The notes: generated by a model not told the origin, from the letters alone. Positions 23,140-34,089 are shown, counted from the first letter of the stretch. The stretch: DNA of 64,000 nucleotides from Myotis daubentonii (GCF_963259705.1 NC_081844.1:107694965-107758964), one strand, 5' to 3'. Translations and numbers: made by a program.

Positions 23140-23560
23140 GAAATCCCCATTTATTCAACAAATAGTTATTGAGCTTCTACTACGTGTCAGGCACTGTCTT
23201 ACACACCGGAGAGCTGGTAGTGGACAGGCCAGACACACCTGGAGCTGGGATTCTAGTGGAGAGAGATAAACAATAAATGGGCAATAAGAGAGGAAATGGG
23301 GATACTGCAGAATGTGAGGTCTGCTCTGAAGGAAGTAACACAGGGTGCGGAAGTAGAAGGGAGCAGGGCTGCTCAGAGTGGCCAGGGAGGGCTGAGATGA
23401 CGAGAGGTATCCAGCCCTACAAAGAGCTCTGGGAAGAGCATTTCAAGCCAAGAAAGTAGCAAGTGCAAAGGCCCCGAGGTAGAAATGAGCTTAGCATGTT
23501 CATGAACCAGTAAGACCAACGTGGCTGGAGCAGCATGAGGAAGAGGCCGAGTGCTATGAG
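23140..23560 (-). mobile_element. L2 LINE fragment, antisense
   Basis: A long, well-ordered reverse L2: tattcaacaaatagttattg, tactacgtgtcaggcactgt, tagtggagagagataaacaa, gagcatttcaagccaagaaa, caagtgcaaaggccccgagg and accaacgtggctggagcagc. Confidence 0.85.
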
Positions 23561-23990
23561 ACAGGACTGCAGCCCTGCATCTAAATGCCATGGGGTGGGA
23601 GGTGGGGAGCGGGCGGGATTTAATCATCCACCAGGGCTGCTGCCTCTGTTGTCGCCACAAGGTGTCGCTGTTGAACACTGGTCTTGCACAGCCCTGTAGA
23701 CACTTGCGGACTGTAGCAACTCAGCCTGGCTGGTCAGACCCTTCCTGCTGATGTCACAGTTGTGTCTCATCCTTGGCACCAATTTTCAACACTATTGGGG
23801 GCACAGCCTATATACTCAGCTCGTCCTTCTAAAGCACCACCCCAAGCCAGGGTTGCTGCACCCAGGAAGCTTTTAGCCACATGAACTCAGCTCTTTCTGT
23901 GGACTCAGACGCCCCTTTCTCTACTGGCGAATTCTTCTTCAAGGAGATTACTAGCAGCCCCAGGTCAGGAACCCTCCCCCCCAGCCCCTG

Positions 23991-24005
23991 CCCCCCCCCC
24001 CCCCC
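23991..24005. repeat. Poly-C run
   Basis: Fifteen consecutive C after a C-rich lead-in. It is a likely place for sequencing length errors. Confidence 0.9.
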
Positions 24006-24194
24006 GTCCCCTCTAGTGAGATTTCCTAATTTCAAATATCAGCAAGCAGGGCCTGGGGGTTCCAATACCTTTCTTCCCGGATTACCCTGGTATATTTCGT
24101 TTTGAAAAAAAAAAATCTGTTTAACCCAAATGTAGCCAATTTTTTTTCAATAAAAGCCAGAATTTCTTATTTTTATGTGAAATTTCTAGATCTT

Positions 24195-26116
24195 AAAAAT
24201 ACTGAAAGAGGAGAAACCAAGATGGCGGCATAGGTTAACGCCGGAGATTGCTGCCTCGAACAACCAATTCAAGGGTACACCTAAAAGACGGAACGAACAT
24301 CATCCAGAACCACAGGAAGGCTGGCTGAGTGGAAATTCTACAACTAGGAGGAAAGAGACTATCATACCCAGACTCAGAGGAGGCGCAGTGCTGAAGTGAA
24401 ATACTCAGGTGCGGAGTGCGCGCAGAGTGGGCTGGTGGCGGAGGGCGCGGTTGTTGTTTTCAATCGGGAGGGAGTTTCAGACTCTGAGCTCCAGATCCGG
24501 GCGAGCCTCTAGGGACCCAGGCTCAAACAGGAGGAGTGGGACTGTCTGGCTTCGGTCAGAACTCGAAGGCAGCTTTCTCTCCGAGGTTTGCAGCGGTTGC
24601 TGGGACTCTGTGAGGCAGAGCCCCTAGGGATGGAACTGAGAGCAGCCATAACTGCTCGCTCAGCCCGCCCTGTTTGATCCTGTGCGACCCTCCCCGCCCA
24701 AGCCCTGCACAGAGCCATTTGACAGATAGCCTCAGGCAAACGCTAGATTAGCACCTCCCCAGAGGACAGAAGTTTTCCCACTGCAGACACAGCTGACTCT
24801 CATAGCCAGTTGGCCTGGAGGTCAAATCCCCCCAGTATTAACTACAACAATCAAGGCTTAACTACAACAAGACTTCACACAAAGACCACTAGGGGGTGCA
24901 CCAAGAAAGCATAAAAAAAAATGCGGAGACAAAGAAACAGGACAAAATTGTCAATGGAAGATATAGAGTTCAGAACTACACTTTTAAGGTCTCTCAAGAA
25001 CTGTCTAGAAGCTGCCGATTAACTTAATGAGATCTACAAGAAATCTAATGAGACCCTCGATGTTATGATAAAGAACCAACTAGAAATTAAGCATAAACTG
25101 ACTGAAATAAAGAATACTATACAGACTCCCAACAGCAGACCAGAGGAGCGCAAGAATCAAGTCAAAGATTTGAAATGCGAAGAAGCAAAAAACACCCAAC
25201 TGGAAAAGCAAAATGAAAAAAGAATCCAAAAATACGAAGATAGTGTAAGGAGCCTCTGGGACAGCTTCAAGCGTACCAACATCAGAATTATAGGGGTGCC
25301 AGAAGATGAGAGAGACCAAGATATTGAAAACCTATTTGAAGAAATAATGACAGAAAACTTCCCCCACCTGGTGAAAGAAATAGACCTACAGGTCCAGGAA
25401 GCACAGAGAACCCCAAACAAAAGGAATCCAAAGAGGACCACACCAAGACACATCATAATTAAAATGCCAAGAGCAAAAGACAAAGAGAAAATCCTAAAAG
25501 CAGCAAGAGAAAGAAACTCAGTTACCTACAAGGGAGTACCCATACGACTGTCAGCTGATTTCTCAACAGAAACTTTGCAGGCCAGAAGGGAATGGCAAGA
25601 AATATTCAAAGTGATGAATACCAAGAACCTACAACCAAGATTACTTTATCCAGCAAAGCTATCATTCAGAACTGAAGGTCAGATAAAGAGCTTCACAGAT
25701 AAGGAAAAGCTAAAGGAGTTCATCACCACCAAACCAGTATTATATGAAATGCTGAAAGGTATCCTTTAAGAAGAGGAAGAAGAAGAAAAAGGTAAAGATA
25801 CAAATTATGAACAACAAACATGCATCTATCAACAAGTGAATCTAAGAATCAAGTGAACAAATAATCTGGTGATCATAATAGAATCAGGGACATAGAAAGG
25901 GAATGGACTGACTATTCTTGGGGGGGAAAGGGGTGTGGGAGATGCGGGAAGAGACTGGACAAAAATCGTGCACCTATGGATGAGGACAGTGGGTGGGGAG
26001 TGAGGGCGGAGGGTGGGGCGGGAACTGGGAGGAGGGGAGTTATGGGGGGGAAAAAAGAGGAACAAATGTAATAATCTGAACAATAAAGACTTAATTAAAA
26101 AAAAATACTGAAAGAG
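24195..26116 (+). mobile_element. Full-length half-L1 (HAL1-type) retrotransposon with 16-bp target duplication
   Basis: The same 16 bp, AAAAATACTGAAAGAG, occur at 24195-24210 and 26101-26116, bracketing a 1.9-kb element that ends in an A-tail. It has a 5' UTR of about 710 bp starting with gagaaaccaagatggcggca, which includes a YY1-type motif near the very 5' end as in many L1s. Then come an ORF1 region (24921-25769) and a G-rich 3' UTR of about 330 bp with AATAAA at about 26081. There is no ORF2: ORF1 passes directly to the 3' UTR. That layout defines half-L1 elements, which must borrow reverse transcriptase from an L1. An L1 with an internal deletion before insertion is the alternative. Confidence 0.9.
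24921..25769 (+). pseudogene. L1-type ORF1 (RNA-binding protein), one premature stop
   Basis: A single frame of 282 codons runs from ATG 24921 to TAA at 25767, interrupted only by TAA at codon 34 (25020-25022). The uninterrupted part starts at ATG 25065 and gives 234 residues. Recognisable ORF1p parts are a charged, coiled-coil-like stretch in the first third (LEIKHKLTEIKNTIQ region), an RRM-type core with NIRIIGVPE, and a C-terminal domain with ITYKG-like VTYKGVPIRLSADFS and LQARREW. The usual role is a trimeric RNA chaperone that packages the element's RNA. The stop would cut off nearly everything unless translation restarts at 25065. Otherwise no frameshift is seen, so the copy is recent. 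Confidence 0.88.
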
Positions 26117-26189
26117 CCAAAATTTGTCAACTACCAAAAAAACAATCACTATTAATAAATCATTTATTTATGTCATACGAACACATATT

Positions 26190-26218
26190 GTGTGTGTGCA
26201 CGCGCGCACACGCGCGCT
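26190..26218. repeat. Alternating TG/CG tract with Z-DNA potential
   Basis: About 29 bases of nearly strict purine-pyrimidine alternation, passing from tgtgtgtgca to cgcgcgcaca and cgcgcgc. It lies 75 bp after the HAL1 element. Confidence 0.85.
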
Positions 26219-27064
26219 CTTTTCCAACTTCTGAAGCCAGTTTTTTCCCCTATTATCAATGAGAAAATAAAAATGGCTCTGCAGCAGACAGATCACGATG
26301 TTCCCATCTGAACACAAAAGAGACTCAATGCTCACAGAATACAAACTGAGCCCGATGGTGTGGGGCTCAGACGGGGCCATGCTGCATCTGTTTCAAACAA
26401 GACAGAGACAAAGAGATTCAGATGCCACAAAACTGCTAAACCCCCTCCTTGACTCATGTGAATGGGCGCCACTTTTGTGCTGCCTCCAAAATAAAATGCA
26501 TTAATATACCCAGTGACCGCCTTGGCCTTGCTCTTGAGCGATATCCAGAACCCATTCCGTAATCCTGCTTTAGGGTCATCCACAGCGGCCAAGATTCTCC
26601 AAGACCCTCCCACAGCCCAGCCCCACCTGGTGGCTCCTCTGGGGCGCATTCTCCCTTAAGGCAGCAGTGAGCCAAGTAAACCTACCTTCTGACTACGGTG
26701 GTCCCCCTGGTGGCCTCCCTGGTGGCCTTTGACATCAGCATGTCTTCAGCAGCCTTTCATCCCAGTCACTAGAGTTGTCCACACCCTTTTTAATGGCTGC
26801 CTGGTGGTGCATTGTGGGATGGCAACGTCTAGGTTATTTTCATTTTTTCAGTATTCCACATATTTCCCTTATCACGGTGTGCCATCACACTCTGTGACTA
26901 GTCTGCTTTACTGTATCACTACTATCTGTTTGCTGTGTTGTAACTTTGCTTGTTTCCTGTCTTCCCCCCAGGACCATGAGCTCCATGAGGGATCCCACCC
27001 CATACCCCAAAGCCTGATACGAGCTCAGTGATCGGTGAACAGAATCAAACGGGGGGAAAAAAAC
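26219..27064. other. Gene-free stretch
   Basis: 26760-26860 resembles an antisense L1 3' end (ttttaatggctgcctggtgg, then tttcagtattccacatattt). 26930-27030 is L2-like in sense (accatgagctccatgaggga). The part 26220-26760 shows no element or exon that I recognise. Confidence 0.45.
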
Positions 27065-27303
27065 GCTTGCTCGCCCTAGCTGGTTTGGCTCAGTGGATAG
27101 AGCGTCGGCCTGCCAACTCAAGGGTCCCAGGTTTGATTCCGGTCAAGGGCATGTACCTTGGTTGTGGGCACATCCCCAGTGGGGAGTGTGCAAGAGGCAG
27201 CTGATCGGTGTTTCTCTCTCATCGATGTTTCTAACTCTCTATCCCTCTCCCTTCCTCTCTGTAAAAAATCAATAAAATATATTTTTTAAAAAAATGCTTG
27301 CTC
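27065..27303 (+). mobile_element. VES-type SINE, full-length, sense
   Basis: This copy is complete and regular. The head is gccctagctggtttggctca with A box tggctcagtggatagag, the B box is in ggtttgattccgg, the body is cttggttgtgggcacatccc then ctgatcggtgtttctctctc, and the tail is aatcaataaaatatatttt. GCTTGCTC flanks both ends (27065-27072 and 27296-27303). The A and B boxes give it an internal RNA polymerase III promoter in principle. Confidence 0.95.
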
Positions 27304-28820
27304 ATCACCAAAGAGAAGAACAAGATGAGCAGAGCACCTTGCGCAATCCGGAGCACGTCTGGGTCACTGGCAAAGTCGGGGACACGGGCTCTGGAAGGGA
27401 GCCGCAGCCCCCGCGAGAAGGGAGTGAACTGCTGGCCTGGGCTGGCTGGCCGCTGCACCGGGACCTCTGGGGTCTATGAATAGCCTTCACACAGGGGAGC
27501 CCGGCAGCACTTGAGGTCCTGGGACCAGAACCAGCGATCGACTAATAAGGACAGCAATGTGGTTGGGCCTGGGAGACACCAGCCCTGGGACGGAGGCTTC
27601 CCCCACAGCCCTGGCCGCAGCTCTGAAACAGACTGAGCCGGCATTCGGCCTCGGGGCTCAGGGACGGAGGAGCACTGAGACCTGCCAGGGCTCCCCCCTC
27701 TCATAAGCCCAGAGAGTCCCCTGACTCTGCTGGGAAACAGAACTCAAGAGGAAGGTCACTGACAGCTCAGCAGGAGCAGGCCCCTTGTGGAGCTGGATCT
27801 GGGGACTCCAGGGCCAGGGCCCTGGACGCTGAGTTTGGGAGGGAAGACTCTCTCTGGAGCTGGGCTGGAGTAGAATCTTCCTGGCGAGCCAGGAGCCAGG
27901 ATTAAAACGTGGGAAAGGGATTTGGAAAAACCTGGGCGCCAGGTTCAGGTTTTGAGAGAACTCTTTAAGGAATTCATTAGGAGAAGCAATTTGAAAAACT
28001 TTTGAAAGTCTCTTATTTTTTTAAGCCTCCTATTCAAGCCAGGAAGAGAGAGCTGGACCATGCCGGCACCGGCCTCCAAGCTGTGAGAAACCATGTCATT
28101 TAAGGCCCCGCCCGCGGTATTTTGTTTCAGTGGCCGGACCTGCTGGTAAATGATGGAGCTGAGACTCACACCCGGGAGACCTGCCCGTCTGGCCCGGGAC
28201 ACAGGACAGCCCACAGTTATCTTTTGTTGCTTTCCTCCCCCTGCTTGCTCCTCGGTGGAAGTCCCTCTGCTATGCTCCTTAAGGACCCAGTTGGAGGGGG
28301 CCATCTGCTTACTCCCAGGACACTTTCTAGCACTTGCCCTGCAGGGACTGGCGGGGAAACTCACATGGGGGCCAACATCGAGAGAACACACTTACTAATT
28401 CACGGGGCTATCAGGGGGCCTGGATGCTGAATGGCAGAGAGAGGGTTTAAATTCTTCCCACCCTGTGTGAGCTCACCAGAGCTGGGCAAATGGTGCAGGA
28501 GCAGCCAGCTGGGGAAGGCGAGGCAGCAGAGGGCAGGGGCTGGCCTCCCTCCCCACATGCAGGCCTACAGGGCTCTAGGACTCCCCCTCCCCCTCATTTC
28601 TCTACCACCAGGCCAGGCACCGCCCCCTCTGCCAGCACCCTGGGAGTGGGAGGGAGCTGCATGGCTTCCTGACGGGCACAGATGCAGCTTAGAGGGAGGT
28701 CCAGCTGCTCTACCTACAGGTCAAGGTCCCCCAGGAAAGGCCCAGACAGGGTCTGGGCAGAGGAGGGGGAGGCTCAGAACTTCCTTGCCTGGCCCTGTGA
28801 TACTGTGATTTATAGTAACA
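27304..28820. other. Gene-free stretch
   Basis: Frames up to about 150 codons occur on both strands but overlap one another, start from weak codons and resemble nothing known. The sequence is fairly GC-rich and looks single-copy. No splice-delimited exon can be argued for. Confidence 0.45.
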
Positions 28821-29228
28821 CTAGAGGCCCGGTGCACAAAATTTGTGCAGGAAAGGGGGGAGGGTGTCCCTCAGCCCAGCCTGCACCTTCTCCAACCTGG
28901 GATCCCTCTCACAATCCAGGATTGCTGGCTCCCAACCACTCACCTGCCTGCCTGCCTGATTGCCCTTAACCACTTCTGCCTGCCAGCTCGATCACCCCCT
29001 GAACACTCCCCTGCCAGCCCGATCGATGCCTAACTGCTCCCCTGCTGGCCTGATTGCCCCTAACTGCCCTCCCCTGCAGGCCTGGGTCCCCCCAAACTCT
29101 CCTCTCCAGCAGGCCTGGGTCTCCCCAAACTGTCCTCCCCTGCTGGTCATCTTGTGTCCACATGGGGGCGGCCATCTTGTGTGTTGGAGTGATGGTCAAT
29201 TTGCATATTACCTCTTCATTATATAGGA
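28821..29228 (-). mobile_element. HeliBat-type Helitron with internal degenerate tandem repeats
   Basis: On the + strand it starts with ctagaggcccggtgcacaaa and a palindromic aatttgtgcagg (3' hairpin of the minus element). It ends with ggtcaatttgcatattacct and tcattatatagga, which is the reverse of the HeliBat head. It sits exactly between A (28820) and T (29229), the Helitron insertion rule. The interior (about 28930-29150) repeats a roughly 35-bp C-rich unit (ctgcctgattgccc / cctgctggcctgattgcccc). An antisense YY1-like core lies at 29171-29178. Confidence 0.93.
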
Positions 29229-29389
29229 TATATATATGTATTTGGTCTTCATCCCTGTTTCTGACTCAGCATCCAAAACCTCGAGAATTTCCTAAGTGTT
29301 AAGAGCAAAGAGGTGTCATAACAAGCCCCTTTCAACCACGAAGAATTCATGCTAATGAAGGCACTTTTGGAAAGCCCCCAAGGGTGGGG

Positions 29390-29960
29390 GTTGGTTGCCA
29401 GAGAACCAACCACATGATTTAGAGGTTTGGATCTCTCAGTCCCACCCTCTGGCCTCTAGGTCCCAGGGACTGGAGGTTGAACTAACTGTCAATGGCCAAT
29501 GGCTTAATCAGTCGTGACTTTGTAAAAACAAAAACAAAAAGAACAGGGTGTGGAGAGCTTTGGGCTGGTGGACATGCAGAGATTTGGGGCGAGGGCATGG
29601 AAGCGCCTCACCCTTTCTCATAGCTGGCCCAATGTATCTCTTCCACCTGGCTGCTCCTTTATGATAAACCAGTGACATAGTGAGTAAACCTTCCTCTGAG
29701 TTCTGTGAGGCGCTCTAGCAAAGTAGTCCAACCGGATGAGGGGTCCTGGGAGCCTCAGATCTGCAGCCGGGTCAGTCAGAAGCAGGGTGGCAATCTGACC
29801 TCACCCATGGCATCTGAAGTGGCCGAGGCAGTTGTGTAGGACTGAGTAGCTGTGGGGTCTGGTGCTACCTCCAGGTGGCAAGTGTCAGAATTGAGTGGAC
29901 CTGTATGGCACCAGCTGATGTCAAAGAATTGCTTGGTGATGTGTGGAAGCACATGGTAGC
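29390..29960 (+). mobile_element. Ancient LTR-like repeat
   Basis: The ordered phrases ctgctcctttatgataaacc, tgagttctgtgaggcgctct, agcaaagtagtccaaccgga, gcagccgggtcagtcagaag and agtgtcagaattgagtggac are familiar from an old, widespread mammalian LTR/ERVL-class repeat in sense. I do not assert the family name. Confidence 0.5.
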
Positions 29961-30309
29961 CATGAAGTAAAAGAGAAGCTGTGAGGGGCAAGGATTCCCC
30001 CAAACCCCCTAGAAGGACCTCTCTTTCTAGAATCTTCCCCCCTTTACTCCCCTAATCTCTCCCAAAATGTCCTGTCCGCCCCTGAGCTCCAGGCTCCATC
30101 TGGTCTTAGGCAGAGCTTTCAGGTCTTTGAAAGGCCATTGGACTGTGTACTTGACACATGAGCTTAGCGGGCAGCAAGGTCCCCCGGCCACCAAAGAGCA
30201 GGGGCAGGGGCAGGAGTCAGAGACATGTTTGGTATGTAGTAATAATAAGATACCCAGCACGACAGGGCGTGGCTTAGACAGATGAAATATTGATGTGATA
30301 TTACTAAGT

Positions 30310-30500
30310 GATCATAGTAGCAGACATTTATCGCATTTTTGCACAGTACGAACCACACCCTAAAAGCTTTAACTAAAATATCCTGCTTAATGTTCATAGG
30401 AAGCCCAGAGAACAGACGTGATTTCTTTATCTCAGACCAGGAAACAGACTCGGCGTCGTTGGAGGATTTCTCAAGGTCACACACCTAAGTGGATTCACAC
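30310..30500 (-). mobile_element. MIR SINE, antisense
   Basis: agtagcagacatttatcgca, ttaactaaaatatcctgctt, tctcagaccaggaaacagac, ctcaaggtcacacacctaag: reverse MIR order. Confidence 0.75.
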
Positions 30501-30562
30501 CCAGATCTGCAGGCTCCAAAGCCACTGATGCCCAGCAAGAGGGAGTCCAGCCTAGGAGCCTA

Positions 30563-30897
30563 AATGCTATAGGCTCACTACAGCACGATAGCACTATAGG
30601 CTTATGAGGAAGGCCTGTGTCAGGCCTTCCTCTGGAGTGTGGGCGGGACCTCTGACTTGCTTCTAACCAATGGAATACCTCAAGACTGAGTGGCTATCAT
30701 TTCTGTGATTAGATTACAAACGGTTCTGACTGTAGTCTTGCTGGCAGATTCTCTGCCTTGCTGGCTGTGATGAAGCAAGACGCCATGTTGGGGAGAATCG
30801 GGTCCAAAGGGATTGAGGTTGACTTCTAGCCAATAGTCCCTGAGGAACTCTTGACCCAAAGGAACTGAGTCCTGTCAATGCTATAGGCTCACTTCAG
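30563..30897 (+). mobile_element. Duplicated MLT1 fragment with 21-bp flanking repeats and fold-back start
   Basis: 30618-30877 matches the MLT1-type LTR at 31798-32059 at about 96% (11 differences counted by eye over about 260 bases). This is far too close for two independent ancient LTR insertions. The block is flanked by aatgctataggctcact plus four more bases at 30563-30583 and 30877-30897 (20 of 21 identical). Its left end is a perfect inverted repeat, GAGGAAGGCCT, a 5-nt loop, then AGGCCTTCCTC (30606-30632), which the source copy lacks. It looks like a templated insertion copied from the neighbour, not a new LTR. Confidence 0.75.
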
Positions 30898-31249
30898 TCA
30901 CTATAATGGAAAAGGTGACTTTCAAAAGAGCAGGAGAAGCAGCAGACTAGCGAGAATACACCTCCAGGCAAGCAGGTAAGGCCAAGAGCAAGGAAAGGAT
31001 GCAGCTTGGCAAAGCCCAACAAAGAAGGAGGGGTCGGTGAAGGGAGCACAGGTCCTGGGGTTGTAAGGTGAACGCTCCTCAAATTACCCATTAATCTGTT
31101 ATAAGGCCAATACAAATGCCATTAGTGCTCGGGAGAAGATCTGAACAAATTAATTAAAATTAATTAGGAAGAAAAAATGAGTAGCCAAGAAAATGTTCAA
31201 GAAATGGAATAAGGCAAATATGGGTTGCTCTGTGTCCTTACAGAAACAA

Positions 31250-31296
31250 CAACAAAAACCCCACCCTCTTCCATTAAATAAATAAATAAATAAATT
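31250..31296. repeat. Short (TAAA)n run
   Basis: ttaaataaataaataaataa, five or so tetranucleotide units. Minor feature. Confidence 0.8.
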
Positions 31297-31384
31297 AAGC
31301 TCGCTCCAATGGCTTTGTGTCCCTGGTAACCAAAAATATCCTGATCAAAACAAGTAGCTGATAATATAAGGAAAATACTCAACT

Positions 31385-31784
31385 CTACTGAGAAACAAAA
31401 CATTACAAACTACAACACAGAGATATCCATTTTCACCTACCAAACTGGAGAATATTTAACAGATTGTTGTGTGCTCAGCCTTGGTGAGGGGGTGGGAAGA
31501 GTAACATTCACACACTGTCGCTGAACGTATACATTTGTTCAAGTTTTGGGAAAGCGTTTATCTACTAGTATTAATCTATTTGCTCTTACGTATAGGAATA
31601 TCACCTTGAAGAATTTCCCAAAGGAAATCTTGGACCAGGCCATAAAGATACAAGTTCAAGGATGATGAAGTTCACGGTTTATATTGGTGAGAAAACTAGA
31701 AATACCCCTAGGTGATCAGCAGCAGGAGGATAGTTACATAAGTGGAACACCACGTCGGACAGAGGCCCAGGACTCCTGGCTCCT
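31385..31784 (+). mobile_element. Old L1M fragment, left part
   Basis: Sense L1 end: aactggagaatatttaacag, ttggtgagggggtgggaaga, tatacatttgttcaagtttt, then ctaggtgatcagcagcagga and agttacataagtggaacacc. It is cut by the MLT1 LTR and seems to resume at about 32240. Confidence 0.6.
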
Positions 31785-32239
31785 GGCAGTCACCCACTGT
31801 GTCGGGCCTTCCCCTTGAGTGTGGGCGGGACCTCTGACTTGCTTCTAACCAATGGAATACCTCAAGACTAAGTGGCTATCACTTCTGTGATTAGATTACA
31901 AACGGTTCTGACTGTGGTCTTGCTGGCAGATTCTCTGCCTTGCTGGCTGTGATGAAGCAAGACGCCATGTTGGGGAGAATCGGGTCCAAAGGGATTGAGG
32001 TTGACTTCTAGCCAATAGTTCCTGAGGAACTCTCAACCCAAAGGAACTGAATCCTGTCGAGGACTAAGTGAACTTGGAAGTGGTCCTTCCTCATGAGCCC
32101 AGCCCTGCCCATGCCTTGCCCAGTGGGAGACCTTGAGCAAAGGACCCAGCGAAGCTCCACCCAGGCTTCTGACTCACAGAAACTTCCAGATAATAACTGT
32201 GTGTTGATTTTAGCCACTAGGTTTGTGATAACTAATACA
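31785..32239 (+). mobile_element. MLT1-type LTR (MaLR)
   Basis: Sense LTR with the familiar MLT1 order: ccttgagtgtgggcgggacc, tgacttgcttctaaccaatg, tgatgaagcaagacgccatg, aaggaactgaatcctgtcga, aagtgaacttggaagtggtc, then ataactgtgtgttgatttta, gccactaggtttgtgataac. Its 5' part is missing. It lies inside the L1M fragment. Part of it was copied to 30.6 kb. Confidence 0.85.
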
Positions 32240-32575
32240 GAAACAATGACACTGTTCAGAAGGATCAAGCTAAATCTCTCTTTGTATCAACACGGGGATA
32301 TATCCATGTTACTCTTACGTGTTTTTTTTCTTTAAAAAAATAATAAAAACTAGGTGGCAGAATAGTATGTGTGATATAATCCCGTTTTTACAAATAAATG
32401 CCTAAAATATTTTTATGCTTCGATAAAAGTCTAGAAAGAGGTATAGATCAAATTATTCATAAGCTTATCTCGGAAGAAGATTTCAGGAAACTTACCCCAT
32501 ACGGTTTGAATTTTGACAACAAGTGTTATTACTTTTCAAATCAATAAAAAATAAGGTATTTCATTTAGAAAAAAA
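32240..32575 (+). mobile_element. Old L1M fragment, right part (3' UTR)
   Basis: Resumes the split L1M: gatataatcccgtttttaca, aataaatgcctaaaatattt, then ataaaagtctagaaagaggt and an A-rich end (tcaataaaaaataagg, then poly-A at about 32568). Degenerate. Confidence 0.6.
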
Positions 32576-34089
32576 AAAAATAGTTAAAATTCCAAAGAGC
32601 CCAACAGAACATCTTGTCATCTGCGGTAGATGCTGCTTAGCGGCAACCCCACACTCCCATGCTAGCCCTCTTCTCCTCTGCCTGCCTTCCACTGAGGAGG
32701 CTGGAAGGGTGACGCTGGCGCTGCGCAAGCCTCCCTGGTAGCCAGCGATGGCCACGGGGTAGGTAGGTCTGGGCCGATGAGACATAAGTGGAAACCTGCT
32801 TAGGGTTTCCGTCTGCCCCCTTCCTATTTGCCCCCTCAGAGCACCCACCTTGTGGGAAGAGGTCGGAATAAGACCAGGTGACATTGTATGAAAGTGAAGG
32901 TGCACTCATCTAAGAGGCTCTGAGCAGGGACATGTGACCCAGGGAACTGACAGCTGAGCTTCCAGAGAAAGCAATACCTACGCCTGGCAGGAGAGACAAG
33001 GGGAAGAGTGTCCCAATGGAGGAAAATTAGGGCACAGACCCTCAAGGGCAGCAAACTGGGGACAGGGCCATCCGTTCTGCACATCCTACGATTTCCTCCT
33101 GGAAGCAGGATGTGTTCAGCAAGGTGGGTGTGTCATGATCTCCCAATGAAAATGTTGGGAAGTCGGCGTTTCCAGGGTTTGCTCCACAGCCCTACAGCCT
33201 CTGCACTCAATTTCCTTGTGGTTCTGGTGGCTTTTCCCTCATGGTCACAGCATGGCTGCCTCAGCGGCAGATCAACAGGAGGAAGTCCTGGAGCAAGCAG
33301 GCGGGGCAGCAGGTGAGCACCTAGCCATGCCCCTCTGCCTCTCAGTGGAGAGAAACTTTCCATGCCCCCTAAAGACTTCCCCTTCGTCTCATTGGCCACA
33401 CTGGGTCACATGACAATGCTTTCTATCACAGACTTTGGGAAAGCAAGTATCTGACTCTCCAGCCTTTACAGGGGGTGAAAGGCCAGGAGAAAGGGTCGGA
33501 AAGCACTGTGGCCGACACAGCAGTTCTCTCTGGCCCCCACCGGGACCAGGGCCAAGCTCTTGCCTGAGTCCCAGTCTCACCTCTTGACTCTCATGTCAAA
33601 ACTCCTTGCCTCCTGGGAACTCCAACTAAGGACCCAGCCGGGCTCCCTGGGGGCCAGCCCAGCATGATTCCTAGACCTGGCTTTTTCTTTATTCTGAGTT
33701 ACTGGTCTTGAACTTGAGTCCCAGTCTGGGCTGCCTATCAGTCATCAGATCCGCCAGCTGCTCTAAATCATCTTTCCCATCGTTGCTTTAGGAGCTGTGA
33801 ATAGCTCCTTTCTGTGCATTATTAGCCTTCTCCAGAGAAACAGGACCAATAGGATGTGTGTACAGAGGGAAAGAGGTTTATTTTAAGGAACTGGCTCATG
33901 CCCTTAAGGAGGCTGACAAGTCCAAAGTCCACAGGGTGGTCTGTCTGGCTGGAGACCCAGGCTGAATGCATCGTAGCCGACTCCGGTTTCCCGCAGAACA
34001 GTCTATTCCGCCAGTGGAGGGGCCAGGAGGGCCCAGTGTGGAGAGGCAGGGGCTTTGGAGCTGGTATCCTGGTAACGTGAATCCCCCAG
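32576..34089. other. Gene-free stretch
   Basis: 33825-33960 (ccttctccagagaaacagga, then ctggctcatgcccttaagga, then ggaggctgacaagtccaaag) resembles the antisense start of a MaLR/ERVL LTR. The rest is single-copy-looking and shows no exon that can be defended. Confidence 0.45.

Noticed and set aside
27076..27150. A tRNA gene in the VES head
   Set aside because: The A and B boxes are there but the sequence continues into the SINE body with no acceptor stem closure, and the same head recurs in all VES copies. It is a SINE, not a tRNA gene.
28930..29150. CRISPR-like repeat array
   Set aside because: Units are degenerate with no constant repeat-spacer pattern, and they lie inside a Helitron in a mammalian genome.
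31785..32239. Treating the two MLT1 blocks as the 5' and 3' LTRs of one provirus
   Set aside because: The first block lacks the LTR's 3' half, the sequence between them has no retroviral content, and it is flanked by its own 21-bp repeat. A provirus does not explain this.
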